This document shows, one piece after another, positions 16,391 through 26,200 of a stretch of 45,563 bases of DNA. Both the position numbers and the translations under genes were made by a program. The notes below the pieces were generated by a model. The model was not told where the DNA came from and did not search any database. It was given only the letters and a program-made list of their open reading frames with translations. This stretch comes from Myxococcota bacterium. Its GTDB lineage: Bacteria; Myxococcota_A; UBA9160; PR03. The stretch covers positions 1 through 45,563 of the forward strand of contig JASJBO010000003.1 in the NCBI GenBank assembly GCA_030066475.1, written 5' to 3'. The stretch's first letter is position 1. Each line of letters begins with the position of its first letter.

Positions 16391-17740
16391 TCAGCCCGCG
16401 ACGAAGAAGCGTCCGACGTTGATGAGCGGATGGTTGAAGAAGCGCTTCGGCTCGCCGCTGCGGGCGGCCTCCTCGAGCACCGGGGGCACCGGCACGCTGG
16501 CCTTGTCGATCATCTCGATCGCCGCGGCCGCGCCGCCCATGGTGTCGACCAGCACGCCCGGCGGCGCCCAGTTGAAGCCCATGCCCATGATGCAGTCGAT
16601 GCCCTCGATGGTCTCGGTGACCTCGCCGACGCGGTGGAACGCGTAGCTGATGTACCCGGCGATCACCTTGCGTGCGACCGCAGCCTCGTGCCCCTCGGCG
16701 CCCAGGAAGATCTGCATGCCCTCCTGGTAGCGTCCCTCGGCGTACAGGCTCGACACGTCGTCGATGTAGCCGAGATCGGGCAGCACGACCTCGGCAGCCG
16801 GCTGGTAGTCGCCGCTGGCCGGGTCGAGCACGTGCTGCTTCTTGTCGTCGTCGCGATAGAAGAAGCCGCGCCCGGTCTTGTTGCCGAGCACACCGCGCTC
16901 CATCAGGTGGTTCATGTAGGCCGGGAGCTTGTTGGTCGCGTGGGCCTCGTCGTGGGTGTTCTCGTAGACGTTGTCCACGATCGCGCGGTGGATGTCCCAG
17001 CCCACCAGGTCGATGGTGGCGAGCGGAGTCATGGCGCGGCCCGTGTACGGCCCGATCAGGCGGTCGACCAGCACCGGGCCCATCGACTCGGCGAGCTGGG
17101 CCGCCTCGTTCAGCACCTTGAAGCCGATGCGGTTGCCCGCGAACGCCGGGGTGTCGGCGGTGCGGATCATCTCCCGTCCCAGCCGCACGCGGCCGAACGT
17201 CTCGATGAAGTCGACCACTTCGGGGTCGGTCTCGCTGCCCGCGATCAGCTCGGTGCCGACGATCACGTTGGGCGGGTTGAAGACGTGCAGGCCCAGGAAG
17301 TGGCGGCGGAACGACTCGCTGCGCCCCTCGCACAGCGCGTTGACCGAGAGCCCCGAGGTCACGGTCGCGACGATCGAGTCGTCGCGGCGGAACTTCTCGA
17401 TCCTGTCGAACATGTCGCGCTTGACCGCGAAGTCCTCGGTGAGGGCTTCGAAGATCAGGTCCGCGCTGCCGACGGCAGCCTCGAGATCGTGCTCGTAGTC
17501 GCCGACGCGTGCGCGCGAGGCGACGGTGGGCGACCGCACCTGCCGGATCGCGGCGCCCAGGCCCTCCTCGGCCTTCGTCTTGGTGCGCGCCAGCAGGGTC
17601 ACTTCGGGGACGGCCTGGGTGAACAGGGCCGCACTGCCGTAGCCCATGGTGCCGTTGGCGCCGAGCACGACGACCTTCTCGATCGGCCGGCTCGCCAGCA
17701 GGCGCCGGGCCTCGGCGGCGGTTCGGGGGGTATTGCTCAT
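16391..17740 (-). CDS. 3-hydroxyacyl-CoA dehydrogenase
   Basis: A 449-residue enzyme. The NAD-binding fold starts with [18 protein letters not shown]; the glycine loop is GANGTMG rather than the common GAGx[19 protein letters not shown] and ATVTSGLSV match the dehydrogenase N-domain. [10 protein letters not shown] and [20 protein letters not shown] contain the conserved His and Asn regions. The C-terminal domain includes [10 protein letters not shown]. It oxidises 3-hydroxyacyl-CoA to 3-ketoacyl-CoA, feeding the thiolase downstream. ATG 17740 has AAGGA six nt upstream. A leader of about 100 nt contains the tandem CCAGTGTG repeat and a 6-bp hairpin. Confidence 0.88.
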   Translation of the reverse strand: MSNTPRTAAEARRLLASRPIEKVVVLGANGTMGYGSAALFTQAVPEVTLLARTKTKAEEGLGAAIRQVRSPTVASRARVGDYEHDLEAAVGSADLIFEALTEDFAVKRDMFDRIEKFRRDDSIVATVTSGLSVNALCEGRSESFRRHFLGLHVFNPPNVIVGTELIAGSETDPEVVDFIETFGRVRLGREMIRTADTPAFAGNRIGFKVLNEAAQLAESMGPVLVDRLIGPYTGRAMTPLATIDLVGWDIHRAIVDNVYENTHDEAHATNKLPAYMNHLMERGVLGNKTGRGFFYRDDDKKQHVLDPASGDYQPAAEVVLPDLGYIDDVSSLYAEGRYQEGMQIFLGAEGHEAAVARKVIAGYISYAFHRVGEVTETIEGIDCIMGMGFNWAPPGVLVDTMGGAAAAIEMIDKASVPVPPVLEEAARSGEPKRFFNHPLINVGRFFVAG

Positions 17741-17775
17741 GGAATCCTTCTCGGCTCGCCGTTCGGATGGGGCCC

Positions 17776-17816
17776 CGACCGCTCGGTCGGGCGCGACCGT
17801 CCAGTGTGCCAGTGTG
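17776..17816 (-). promoter_or_regulatory. Leader of the HAD-thiolase operon: hairpin and tandem octamer
   Basis: CGACCG-CT-CGGTCG (17776-17789) is a perfect 6-bp hairpin. CCAGTGTG occurs twice head to tail at 17801-17808 and 17809-17816. Both lie within 80 nt upstream of the dehydrogenase start. The octamer pair could be a regulator site; no regulator gene is adjacent. Confidence 0.3.
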
Positions 17817-18021
17817 GACGCGATTACACAAGTCCCTAGGAAACCTGAGGATTCTGGCCTCCCCGTGTGCGGCCGGACGATCTCCCACGGCTTGGGGGCC
17901 TGGGCCCGCGTCGGGCGGCGCGCAGCAGCCCCAGCAGGGCCACCGGCTCGGCGCCCGGCCCCCCTCAGCCAGCCCCGCATGCCCGCGCCCTCCCCGGTGT
18001 CGCGCTCGCTCCGCCCGTGTC

Positions 18022-18366
18022 TCACGAACCGGCGGCTGCGACCCGTCTCTCCGACGCGGGGTGCGGGGTCTCGCGCCGGCCTCCGGTCCCGCGCTGCCCG
18101 GCGGGAGGGCGGGGTCGCCGGGTCGGTCGCCCGCAATTCTGACCGGTCATTTCGAACGACGACCCCGAGGGGCGGGCCGAGACGATCAGGAGCAGGACGG
18201 CGAGGGTGCTGCCCCCCCAGACAGCGGCGACCCAGAACGGACCGAGGAGCGCCCAGACGGCGGCGATCAGCGCGATGCTGACCAGCAGCGGCCAGATCAG
18301 GCTGACCGGATCGAGGATGGCTCGTTGGGCCGGGGCGCGCGGCACCACGGTCGCGAGACGGAGCAA
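18022..18366 (-). CDS. Possible small two-span membrane protein
   Basis: A 114-codon ORF whose first half encodes two convincing hydrophobic segments ([20 protein letters not shown] and [18 protein letters not shown]). The second half is Arg/Pro-rich and looks like random high-GC translation. The start at 18366 is TTG without a clear ribosome site. It may be a genuine small membrane protein or the remains of a larger one; no family is recognised. Confidence 0.35.
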   Translation of the reverse strand: MLRLATVVPRAPAQRAILDPVSLIWPLLVSIALIAAVWALLGPFWVAAVWGGSTLAVLLLIVSARPSGSSFEMTGQNCGRPTRRPRPPAGQRGTGGRRETPHPASERRVAAAGS

Positions 18367-18460
18367 GCTGCGTGCCGATCCCCGCGCCTTGACGGCCGTT
18401 CCCCGCCATGCTCAATGGGTCCCTGGCGTCCATCGCTCGATCCGGATCGGAGGGAGGAGC

Positions 18461-18538
18461 ATGAGTGAACGAGACCGACGGACCCTGGTCGCCCACGGCG
18501 CGTTCCGCGGAGCGCGCGCAGCCGTGGACGCGGAGTAG
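18461..18538 (+). CDS. 25-codon ORF with very strong ribosome site
   Basis: ATG 18461 is preceded by GGAGGGAGGAGC, one of the best Shine-Dalgarno sequences in the window. The ORF (MSERDRRTLV...) stops with TAG three nt before the ATG of the alpha/beta hydrolase. The hydrolase has only a weak site of its own. It could be a leader peptide for translational coupling, or the start of an eroded gene. Confidence 0.35.
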   Translation: MSERDRRTLVAHGAFRGARAAVDAE

Positions 18539-18541
18539 GGC

Positions 18542-19417
18542 ATGGCCAGCCACGACGTGGGCGGCGTCCGGATCGAGGTGGAGGAGCGCGGGGCCCCCAA
18601 CGCGCCCGCCATGCTGCTGATCCGCGGCCTCTCGACGCAGCTGATCCACTGGCCGGAGCGCTTCCTGCAGCTGCTGGTCGACGCGGGCCTCCGCGTGGTC
18701 TGCTTCGACAACCGCGACGCCGGGCTGTCGCAGAAGTTCGCGGCGGCCGGCGTGCCCGACATCGGGGCCGTGATCGCCGGCACGGCGGCGCCTCCCTATA
18801 CGCTCACCGACATGGCGCGCGACGCGGTGGGGGTGCTCGACGCGCTGGGGATCGAGCGGGCGCACGTGGCGGGCATCTCGCTGGGCGGCATGGTCGCGCA
18901 GCACGTGGCGTTCTCGTTCGGCGCGCGCTGCCGCTCGGCGGCCTCGATCATGTCCACGTCGGGCGCGCCCGGGCTCCCGCCGGCCACGCCCGAGGCGATG
19001 GCGGCGCTCACCTCGCAGCCGGCCGATCCGACTGACCGCGAGTGCGTCGTGACGCACAACATGCGCACCCAGCGCGTGATCGAGAGCCCCGCGTACCCGC
19101 CCACGGAGGCGGAGCTGCGCCGCTACTTCGAGCGCGGCTACGACCGCTGCTACTGCCCGGAGGGCACTGCGCGCCAGATGGCGGCGGCGCTCGCCGACGG
19201 CAGCCGCGCCGAGCGCCTGGCGGGCGTCGCGGTCCCGACGCTGGTGCTGCACGGTGCCGACGACCCGCTGATCCACCCGGCCTGTGGCGAGGACACGGCG
19301 CAGCGCGTGCCCGGGGCGAAGCTCGTGGTCGTGCCCGGCATGGGCCACGACGTCACCGACGCCAACGCCCCGATCCTGGCGCGCCACCTGATCGAGCACG
19401 CGCGCGCGGCGGGGTGA
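18542..19417 (+). CDS. Alpha/beta hydrolase
   Basis: A 291-residue alpha/beta hydrolase. The oxyanion region is IRGLSTQLIHWPE, followed by CFDNRDAGLSQK and the nucleophile elbow GISLGGMVAQHVA. The acid is in LHGADDPLIHP and the His in VPGMGHDVTD, so the catalytic triad is complete. DNRDAGLS and the overall pattern resemble the family that includes aclacinomycin methylesterase-like and other ester hydrolases. The substrate is unknown. It ends 4 bp from the stop codon of the convergent oxidoreductase gene. Confidence 0.88.
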   Translation: MASHDVGGVRIEVEERGAPNAPAMLLIRGLSTQLIHWPERFLQLLVDAGLRVVCFDNRDAGLSQKFAAAGVPDIGAVIAGTAAPPYTLTDMARDAVGVLDALGIERAHVAGISLGGMVAQHVAFSFGARCRSAASIMSTSGAPGLPPATPEAMAALTSQPADPTDRECVVTHNMRTQRVIESPAYPPTEAELRRYFERGYDRCYCPEGTARQMAAALADGSRAERLAGVAVPTLVLHGADDPLIHPACGEDTAQRVPGAKLVVVPGMGHDVTDANAPILARHLIEHARAAG

Positions 19418-19421
19418 GCGC

Positions 19422-20495
19422 TCAGCCCGCCGGGTTCGCCGCCAGGTGGTCGAAGCGTCCGGCGGGGCGGCGCTTGCGGTAGGCCGACACGATCGGCTCG
19501 AGCTCGGCGGGGCTGGCGCCGTGCAGGATCACGCCGTCGGCGCCGAGCGCGAACTGGCCCTCGATCTTCTCGACGCAGCGTTCGGGGCTGCCGGTGGCGG
19601 CAGAGGCCAGCCATCCCTCGGGGATCAGCCCGGCGAGGTGCTCGAGCTGCTCGGTCGTGGCCGTGTCGTCGAAGGCGCCGCGGAAGCCCGCCACGAGCGG
19701 GTCCGTGCGGAAGCGCTCCAGCGCGGCGGGGTCCCAGCGGTTGGTCTCCACCATCAGGTCGCCGTAGGCCTGCAGGTAGGTCGCCATGCGGCCGACGGTC
19801 TTCTTGAGCCGCACGGGCTCGGGCAGGTGGTCGCCGATCGTGGCGAAGCACGACCAGACGCGGACCCGGGCCGGGTCGCGCCCCGCCTGCTCGGCGGCGC
19901 GCTTCACGTCGCCCACGCAGCGCTCGAGCGTCTCGTCGGTGAAGAAGGTGTGGAGCACCACGGCGTCGAAGACGCGGCCGCCGAGCGCGAGCGAGTTCGG
20001 CCCGAAGGCGGTGAAGGTCATCGGGATGTGCTCGTCCACGCCGCTCATGGCGAGCAGCGGGTAGCGCCCGGCCGGACCGTCGTGCCCCACCACGGGCTTG
20101 CCGCGCCAGATGCGCCGCATCATCCCCACGAAGTCCTCGATCTGGGCGGTCTTGATGCGCGGGATGCCGAAGGCGTCGAACATCACCGGGATGCCGCGGC
20201 CCAGGCCGAGCGAGAAGCGGCCGCCCGTCAGGCGGTGCATGGTCATGGCGTAGGCCGCCGTGACCATCGGATGGCGGGTGTTGTGGTTGGTGGCGGCGGT
20301 CGCGATCCCGATCTCGCTCGAGACGGCCCCGGCCGCGCCCGAGAGGGTCGCTGCCTCCTTCACGTTGAAGCGCTCGGAGATGAAGGCGGCGCCGAGGCCC
20401 AGCGCCTCGCCCTGGCGCACCTCCTCGATCAGGTCGCGCGGGGAGCGGGCGGCGCCCGCCAGCGTGTAGAAGGCCAGCTCGTTCATGCGGGTCAT
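19422..20495 (-). CDS. TIGR03857-type LLM class F420-dependent oxidoreductase
   Basis: A 357-residue luciferase-like TIM-barrel protein. The blocks GLGAAFISERFNVKEAATL, ATAATNHNTRHPMVTA, TMHRLTGGRFSLGLGRG and VVLHTFFTDETLERCV match the TIGR03857 group, which is predicted to use cofactor F420. The reaction is not established for the group. ATG 20495 overlaps the stop codon of the kinase-like gene upstream (ATGA), so it is the third gene of the acyl-CoA dehydrogenase operon. This makes a role in processing the same acyl substrate likely. F420 use implies that F420 biosynthesis genes exist elsewhere in the genome. Confidence 0.87.
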   Translation of the reverse strand: MTRMNELAFYTLAGAARSPRDLIEEVRQGEALGLGAAFISERFNVKEAATLSGAAGAVSSEIGIATAATNHNTRHPMVTAAYAMTMHRLTGGRFSLGLGRGIPVMFDAFGIPRIKTAQIEDFVGMMRRIWRGKPVVGHDGPAGRYPLLAMSGVDEHIPMTFTAFGPNSLALGGRVFDAVVLHTFFTDETLERCVGDVKRAAEQAGRDPARVRVWSCFATIGDHLPEPVRLKKTVGRMATYLQAYGDLMVETNRWDPAALERFRTDPLVAGFRGAFDDTATTEQLEHLAGLIPEGWLASAATGSPERCVEKIEGQFALGADGVILHGASPAELEPIVSAYRKRRPAGRFDHLAANPAG

Positions 20496-21916
20496 CGCGT
20501 CGTCCCCGTCTCCACCGCGTGCCGGAAGCCCGAGTAGCGCGGCTGGTCGATCGCCACCTGGTTCACCACGGCCTCGCGCAGGGTCTCGGCCAGGCCCGGC
20601 CGGTCGAGCGGCATCGAGCCGTCGCGCAGCTCGTGCACCAGGCGCCAGCGCAGCGTCTCGAGCTCGTCCTGCGCTCCGTAGAGCGCGCGCAGGCGCTCGC
20701 GCTCCCGCGCGCGCAGCGGCGGGCCCAGCTCGAGCTCGCGCGCGACCACGTCGAGCGCGTTGGCCGCGACGCGCGCCATGAAGTGGGTGCGGCCGCGCGT
20801 CGCCTGCATCACGTCGCCGCGCAGGAAGTCGCGCACGGCGCCCAGCAGCTCGTCGGCGCGCGGCATGTCGATGCCGCGGTCGCCGGGGTCGGCCGCCAGC
20901 AGCTCGACCGGCCCCGGGATCAGCAGGTTCACGCAGTCGACCTGGCACTCGGACGAGCGCCGGCCGATGGCGGGCCGCTCGACGGTCTGGTCGGGGCCGT
21001 GACGGTAGTGCTCGGCCATCGAGAGGCAGCCGATCGCCCACCAGAACGAGCCGAACACCTCCCAGAAGCGCACGTGCTCGGGATCGACCCGCACGCCCGA
21101 CACCGCCTCGTAGCCGCGGAACAGGTCCTCGCGCTCGCCGAAGCCGCCCACCGGGAGGTCGCGGTGGCCGAAGCGCCACGAGTTGGTGCACAGCCAGCCG
21201 AGGTCGCGCATCGGGTCGCCCCGATGCGCGAGCTCCCAGTCGAGCACGGCGTTGATGCCGTCAGCCGTGAGCATGAAGTTGCCGGTGCGGAAGTCGTTGT
21301 GCACGAGCGTGGTGCGGGGCGCCTGCGGCAGGTGGTCGAGCAGCCAGCGCGCGGTGTAGTCGATCATGGGCTGCGGCGTCGGGTAGGCGCGGTAGCGCTC
21401 CCAGGTCTGGCGCACGAAGGTCTCGGGCGTGACGGTCGCCAGCCGATCGGCGAGCCCGCTCGCGTCGAGGTCGATCGCGTGGATGCGCGCCAGGATCTCG
21501 CCGCACTGGCGCGCCAGCCCGGGCCGCACCGCCTCGAACTCGGGGGCGCGCACCACGCGCGCGCCGAGCGCCTCGCCCTCGAGCCACTCCATCACGAAGC
21601 CCTCGCCCAGCCCGTCGCCGGGCTCGAGCACGGCCACCACCTCCGGCTCCGGCACGCCCGCGTCGCGGGCGGCGCGCATCAGCAGGGCCTCGGTGGCGAG
21701 CCCGGGGCCGCCGTGCTCCTGCGTGCCCACGCCGCCCGGCGCGCGCCGCAGGGCGAACTGCCGCTCGCCGTCGCGCGTCGCGGCGACGATCCGGTAGGTC
21801 TCCTGGCTCGCGCCGCCCGAGAGCCGCTCGGCCGCGCGCAGCGCCTCGAAGCCCGCGACGTGCTTCGCGAGCACCGCCGCGAGCGCCGCCTCGAAGGCGT
21901 CGCGCGCCTCGCCCAC
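20492..21916 (-). CDS. Aminoglycoside-phosphotransferase-like kinase (ACAD10/11- or LvaA-type)
   Basis: A 474-residue kinase-fold protein. Landmarks are RLSGGASQETYRI, the catalytic loop LVHNDFRTGN (near residue 206) and the metal site VLDWELAHRGDP. It belongs to the phosphotransferase group that accompanies acyl-CoA dehydrogenases, as in the human ACAD10/11 fusions and Pseudomonas LvaA, which phosphorylate 4-hydroxyacyl-CoA. A C-terminal extension of about 130 residues follows the kinase domain. Start GTG 21916 lies 2 nt after the dehydrogenase stop, with GGAG about 10 nt upstream. The tight coupling to an acyl-CoA dehydrogenase supports an acyl-CoA or hydroxy-acid substrate, not antibiotic resistance. 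Confidence 0.85.
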   Translation of the reverse strand: MGEARDAFEAALAAVLAKHVAGFEALRAAERLSGGASQETYRIVAATRDGERQFALRRAPGGVGTQEHGGPGLATEALLMRAARDAGVPEPEVVAVLEPGDGLGEGFVMEWLEGEALGARVVRAPEFEAVRPGLARQCGEILARIHAIDLDASGLADRLATVTPETFVRQTWERYRAYPTPQPMIDYTARWLLDHLPQAPRTTLVHNDFRTGNFMLTADGINAVLDWELAHRGDPMRDLGWLCTNSWRFGHRDLPVGGFGEREDLFRGYEAVSGVRVDPEHVRFWEVFGSFWWAIGCLSMAEHYRHGPDQTVERPAIGRRSSECQVDCVNLLIPGPVELLAADPGDRGIDMPRADELLGAVRDFLRGDVMQATRGRTHFMARVAANALDVVARELELGPPLRARERERLRALYGAQDELETLRWRLVHELRDGSMPLDRPGLAETLREAVVNQVAIDQPRYSGFRHAVETGTTR

Positions 21917-21918
21917 GT

Positions 21919-23190
21919 TCAGGACTCCGCGACGCCCTTCGGGGCGCGCTGCTTCATGAAGCCGAACAGGTAGCCGGCCACGCGCCGCATCTGGATCTCC
22001 TCGGCGCCCTCGGTGATCCGGTAGCGGCGGTGGTGGCGGTAGATGTGCTCGAACGGCTTGTGGCGCGAGTAGCCGAGCCCGCCGTGCACCTGCATGGCGC
22101 GGTCGGCCGCCTCGCAGCAGAGCCGGTTCGACCAGTAGTTGCACATCGACACCTTGTCCGAGACCGAGAAGGCCCCGTACTGGTCCATCGACCACGCGGT
22201 CTTGTGGATCAGCGCGCGCAGCATCTCGCACTGCGTCTGTAGCTCGACCAGCGGGAACTGGATCGCCTGGTTCGTGGCCAGCGGCTTTCCGAACGGCGCG
22301 CGCTCCCTCGCGTAGGCCACCGACTGGTCGATGCAGTACTGCGCGGCGCCGAGGCTCGAGGCGGCCTGGCGGATGCGGTTCTCGTTGAAGAAGTGCTGCA
22401 CCACCTGCAGGCCGCGCCCCTCGCCGCCGAAGACGGCGCCGTCGGGCACGCGCACGCCGCGCAGGGTCACGTGGGCGTGGTCGGTCGGCATGTTGAAGGT
22501 CCACAGGTACTCCTCGACCCGGAAGCCGGGCGCGTCGGTCGGCACCAGGAAGGCGGTGATGCCGTGGCCGTCGCCCGCCGCGCCGCTGGTGCGCGCGAAG
22601 ATCAGGTCGGTCGAGGCGGTGTGGACGCCGGTGTTCCAGGTCTTCTCGCCGTCGATCACCCAGTCGTCGCCGTCGCGAACCGCGCGGGTCTCCATGTGGG
22701 TCGCGTCCGAGCCGTGCGCGGGCTCGGTGATGCCGAACGCGAAGCCGCGCCGGCCCTCGGCGAGGGCGTCGATCCACTCGGCCTGCTGCGCCTCGCTGCC
22801 GTACTCGAGCATCAGCAGCAGGCCCACGTTGTTGCCCACGATCGAGTGCTCGTTCTGGAGGTCGTTGTGCAGGCCCAGGCCGCGACGCGCCAGGTGCTCG
22901 CGGATGATCGCCATGCCGAGGTTGGTGCCGTCGCGCCCGCCGTATTCCTTCGGGAACGGGTAGCGGTAGTGGCCCGCGGCGTCGGCGCGCCGGCGCGCCT
23001 CGGCCAGCAGCGCCTCCCACTCGCGGTTGGGCAGCCCGCCGCGCTCCCAGTCGGTGCGCGCGTCCTCGCGGCGGTGGTCGAAGAAGCGGAGGTTGTCGTC
23101 CTGCCGCTCCAGCGGCTCGATCTCGCGCTCGATGAAGGCGTCGAGCTCGGCCAGGTAGCGGCGGAGCTCCTCGGGGATCTCGAAGTCCAT
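21919..23190 (-). CDS. Acyl-CoA dehydrogenase
   Basis: A 423-residue flavoprotein of the acyl-CoA dehydrogenase family. Blocks visible in order: YPFPKEYGGRDGTN, FAFGITEPAHGSDATHM, VIDGEKTWNTG, ERAPFGKPLATNQAIQFPL, AMQVHGGLGYSRHKPFEHIYRHHRRYRITEGAEEIQ. The Glu in ITEGAEEIQ is at the canonical catalytic-base position. It would introduce an alpha,beta double bond into an acyl-CoA. It heads an operon with the kinase-like and TIGR03857 genes. ATG 23190 has no ribosome site, but TACCGT lies 7 nt upstream, suggesting a leaderless mRNA. The whole promoter fits in the 19-bp gap after the RND permease gene. Confidence 0.93.
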   Translation of the reverse strand: MDFEIPEELRRYLAELDAFIEREIEPLERQDDNLRFFDHRREDARTDWERGGLPNREWEALLAEARRRADAAGHYRYPFPKEYGGRDGTNLGMAIIREHLARRGLGLHNDLQNEHSIVGNNVGLLLMLEYGSEAQQAEWIDALAEGRRGFAFGITEPAHGSDATHMETRAVRDGDDWVIDGEKTWNTGVHTASTDLIFARTSGAAGDGHGITAFLVPTDAPGFRVEEYLWTFNMPTDHAHVTLRGVRVPDGAVFGGEGRGLQVVQHFFNENRIRQAASSLGAAQYCIDQSVAYARERAPFGKPLATNQAIQFPLVELQTQCEMLRALIHKTAWSMDQYGAFSVSDKVSMCNYWSNRLCCEAADRAMQVHGGLGYSRHKPFEHIYRHHRRYRITEGAEEIQMRRVAGYLFGFMKQRAPKGVAES

Positions 23191-23197
23191 GGAGGGG

Positions 23198-23203
23198 ACG
23201 GTA
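23198..23203 (-). promoter_or_regulatory. -10-like TACCGT box, leaderless-type
   Basis: On the minus strand TACCGT ends 7 nt before ATG 23190. The spacer CCCCTCC is not a ribosome site. The box lies between the stop codon of the permease gene and the dehydrogenase start. Confidence 0.5.
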
Positions 23204-23209
23204 CCCCAG

Positions 23210-26200
23210 CTACCGGCCGCCGCGGACGGGCTCCGGCAGCGGGGCGGGAGCGCGCGAGCGCCCCAGCCAGGCTCCCACGTCGTCGAGCAGGAGCGACGAG
23301 GCGGGGACCAGGAACAGGGTGATGAAGCTCGCGAACACCACCCCGAAGGCGATCGACACCGCCATCGGGATCATGAAGCGCGCCTGCATGCTGGTCTCGA
23401 GCATCAGCGGGGTGAGGCCGGCGAAGGTGGTGAGCGAGGTGAGCAGGATGGCGCGGAAGCGCGACACGGCGGCCTCGGTCACCGCGTGCTCGACGTCGGC
23501 GCCCTCGGCGCGCCGCTGGTTGGCCGCGTCGACCAGCACCAGGCTGGCGTTCACGACGACGCCCGACAGCGCCACCAGGCCGAGGATCGAGTACATCGTG
23601 AAGTCGAGTCCGAGCAGGACGTGCCCCCACGCGGCGCCGACCAGCCCGAACGGGATCGCGCTCATGATCACCAGCGGCTGGACGTAGGAGCGCAGCGGCA
23701 CCGCCAGCAGGGTGAAGATCACGAGCAGGGCGACCGCGTAGCCCCTGCCCATCGCGCTCAGGAAGTCGCGCTGCTCGGCCTGCTCTCCCTCGAACGAGTA
23801 CTGGACGCCGTGGTAGGACGCGAGCGCGCGCTCGAGCGCGCCGCGCTTCAGGTCGGCCACGATCTGGTTCGCGTTGGCGACGGCGATGTCCACATCGGCC
23901 GTCACCGAGACGACGCGGCGGCGGTCGACGTGTCGGATCGTCGAGAAGCCGGTGCCGAGCCGGGCGCGCGCGACGCTCGCGAACGGCACCTCGCCGCCGT
24001 CGGCGCTGCGGATCCGGACCTGCTCGACGTCCTCGAGCGCGCGGCGCTGCGCGGCCGGGTAGCGCACCATCACCTTCACCTCGTCGCGGCCACGCTGAAC
24101 GCTCTGGGCCTCCTCGCCGTAGAAGCCCTGGCGGAGCTGGCGCGCCAGGTCTGCCATGGTGATGCCGAGCGCCTCGCCGGCCGGCAGGATCTGGTACTCG
24201 AGCTCCTGCTTGCCGCCGCGGAACGAGTCGGTGATGTCGAACACGCCCGGATAGCCGGCCAGAAGCTGCTTCACGGCGGCCGCGCCGGCGCGCAGGCGGC
24301 CCAGCTCGGGCCCGCTCAGCTCGATCTCGATCGGCGCGCCGGAGGTCACGAGCGACGACTGGAACACGAGCTCGACCGCCCCCGGGATCGCGCCGACCCG
24401 CTCGCGCCAGCGGCTCGCCAGCTCGGCGACCTCGACGTCGCGCTGCTTGAAGCTCACCACCTCCACCTGCACCTCGCCCTCGTTGCCGGCCGAGAGGTGG
24501 CCGCCGCCGAGGCCCGGTGCAGGGCCCTCGAAGTCCCGGCTCGGCTGCTCGCCGACGATGGCGAGCACGTGGGTGAAGACGCTGGGCGCGTCGGGCGGGG
24601 TGGTGGCGTCGACCTCGGCGCGGACCGCCAGCGCGGCGTCCTCGAGCCCGTCGATGGCGGCCGCGGTCACGTGGGCCGGCGTGCCCTGCGCCATCGTCAG
24701 GCGGGCCGAGATCACGTCGGCCTCGACGGGCGTGATGAACAGGAAGCGCAGCCAGCCGCCCGCGAGCACGCCGACGGTCACCAGCAGGAGGCCCAGCGCG
24801 ATCGCCACCGTCAGCAGCCGCCACTCGAGCGCCCGGCGCAGCAGCGGCCGGTAGCCGCGCTCGATCAAGTCCTCCAGCGCCGCGGCGATCCGGTCCTGCA
24901 TCGTGCGCCAGCCGCGCGAGATCGGGTTGCTCGGCGCTGCGTCGAGCGGCGCGCTGCCGTGGCCCAGGTGCGCCGGGAGGATCCACATCGCCTCGAGCAC
25001 CGAGAACACCAGGCAGGCGATCACCACCAGCGGCACCGCCCGGCTCATGCGTCCCATCGGGCCGGGCAGCGCCAGCAGCGGCGTGAACGCCGCCACGGTG
25101 GTGAGCACCCCGAAGATCACCGGGACCACGATGGTCTGCGCCCCGAGGATCGCCCCGCGCAGCTTCTCGCCGGTGCGCTGCTGCCAGGTGTGGGTGTTCT
25201 CGCCGACCACGATGGCGTCGTCCACCACGATGCCGAGCACCACGATGAAGCCGACCAGCGAGACGAAGTTGATCGTGACGTCGAGGCTCGGCAGCAGGGT
25301 GATCGCGCCCAGGAACGAGAGCGGGATGCCCAGGCTCACCCAGAAGGCGAGCCGCAGGCGCAGGAACAGCGCCAGGATCGCCACCACCAGCACGAAGCCG
25401 CCACGCGCGTTGCGCAGCATGGTGTCGAGCCGGTCGCGCAGGATCTGCGAGTCGTCCTGCCAGATCGTGAGCGCGATCCCGGCCGGCAGGCGCGCCTGCG
25501 CCTCCGCGACGTAGACGTGGACGGCCTCGGCGATGGCGAGCGACTTCTGGTCGCCCGAGCGGGACACCTCGACCAGCAGGGACGGCACCCCGTCGAAGCG
25601 GGCCGACTGGTCGCTCTCCGCGAACCCGTCGATCACCGTGGCGACGTCGCCGAGGGTGAGCCGCGTGCCGTCGCGCCGCGACACCAGCGAGATCGCCTCG
25701 AAATCGCGGTGGTCGTAGGCCTGCCCCTTGGCGCGCAGCAGGATCTCGCCGCCCTCGGTCTTGACGGTGCCACCCGGCAGGTCGAGCGACGACTGGCGCA
25801 CGGCGCGCGTCACGTCGTCGAAGCTCAGCCCGAACTGGCGCAGCGCGGCCTCCGACACCTCGATCGAGATCTCGTAGGGGCGGTCCAGCCGCAGCTCGGC
25901 GTCGGTGACGCCGGGCAGCGCCACGATCTCGTCGCGCACCTGCTGCGCCACGCGCTTGAGCGTCCACCCGTCCACGTCGCCCGCCACGGCGAGGTTGAGC
26001 ACCCGGTTGCGGATCTCGAGCTGCTGGACGGTGGGCTCCTCGGCGTCCTCCGGGAAGGTGTCGATCCGGTCGACCGCGGCGCGGACGTCGTCGAGCCGGT
26101 GCCGCACGTCCTCGCCCGCCAGCAGCTCCGCCGTCACGGTGGCGAGACCCTCGGCGGACACCGAGCGGACCCGCTTGATCCCGGCCAGCCCGTGGATCTC

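Larger units (their letters stand above)
17741..18541. other. 800-bp region with little coding evidence
   Basis: Besides the promoter side of the HAD operon, this stretch holds one possible small membrane protein (minus strand) and one 25-codon ORF (plus strand), listed separately. The part 17860-18060 is very GC-rich with no ORF whose composition looks coding. I see no RNA gene or mobile element. Confidence 0.5.

Noticed and set aside
17860..18140. Protein-coding gene in the GC-rich gap
   Set aside because: ORFs in all frames are low-complexity Arg/Pro/Ala/Gly with no ribosome site or motif.
20492..21916. Aminoglycoside resistance gene
   Set aside because: The kinase fold is shared, but coupling to an acyl-CoA dehydrogenase and the ACAD10/11-type sequence point to acyl or hydroxy-acid metabolism.
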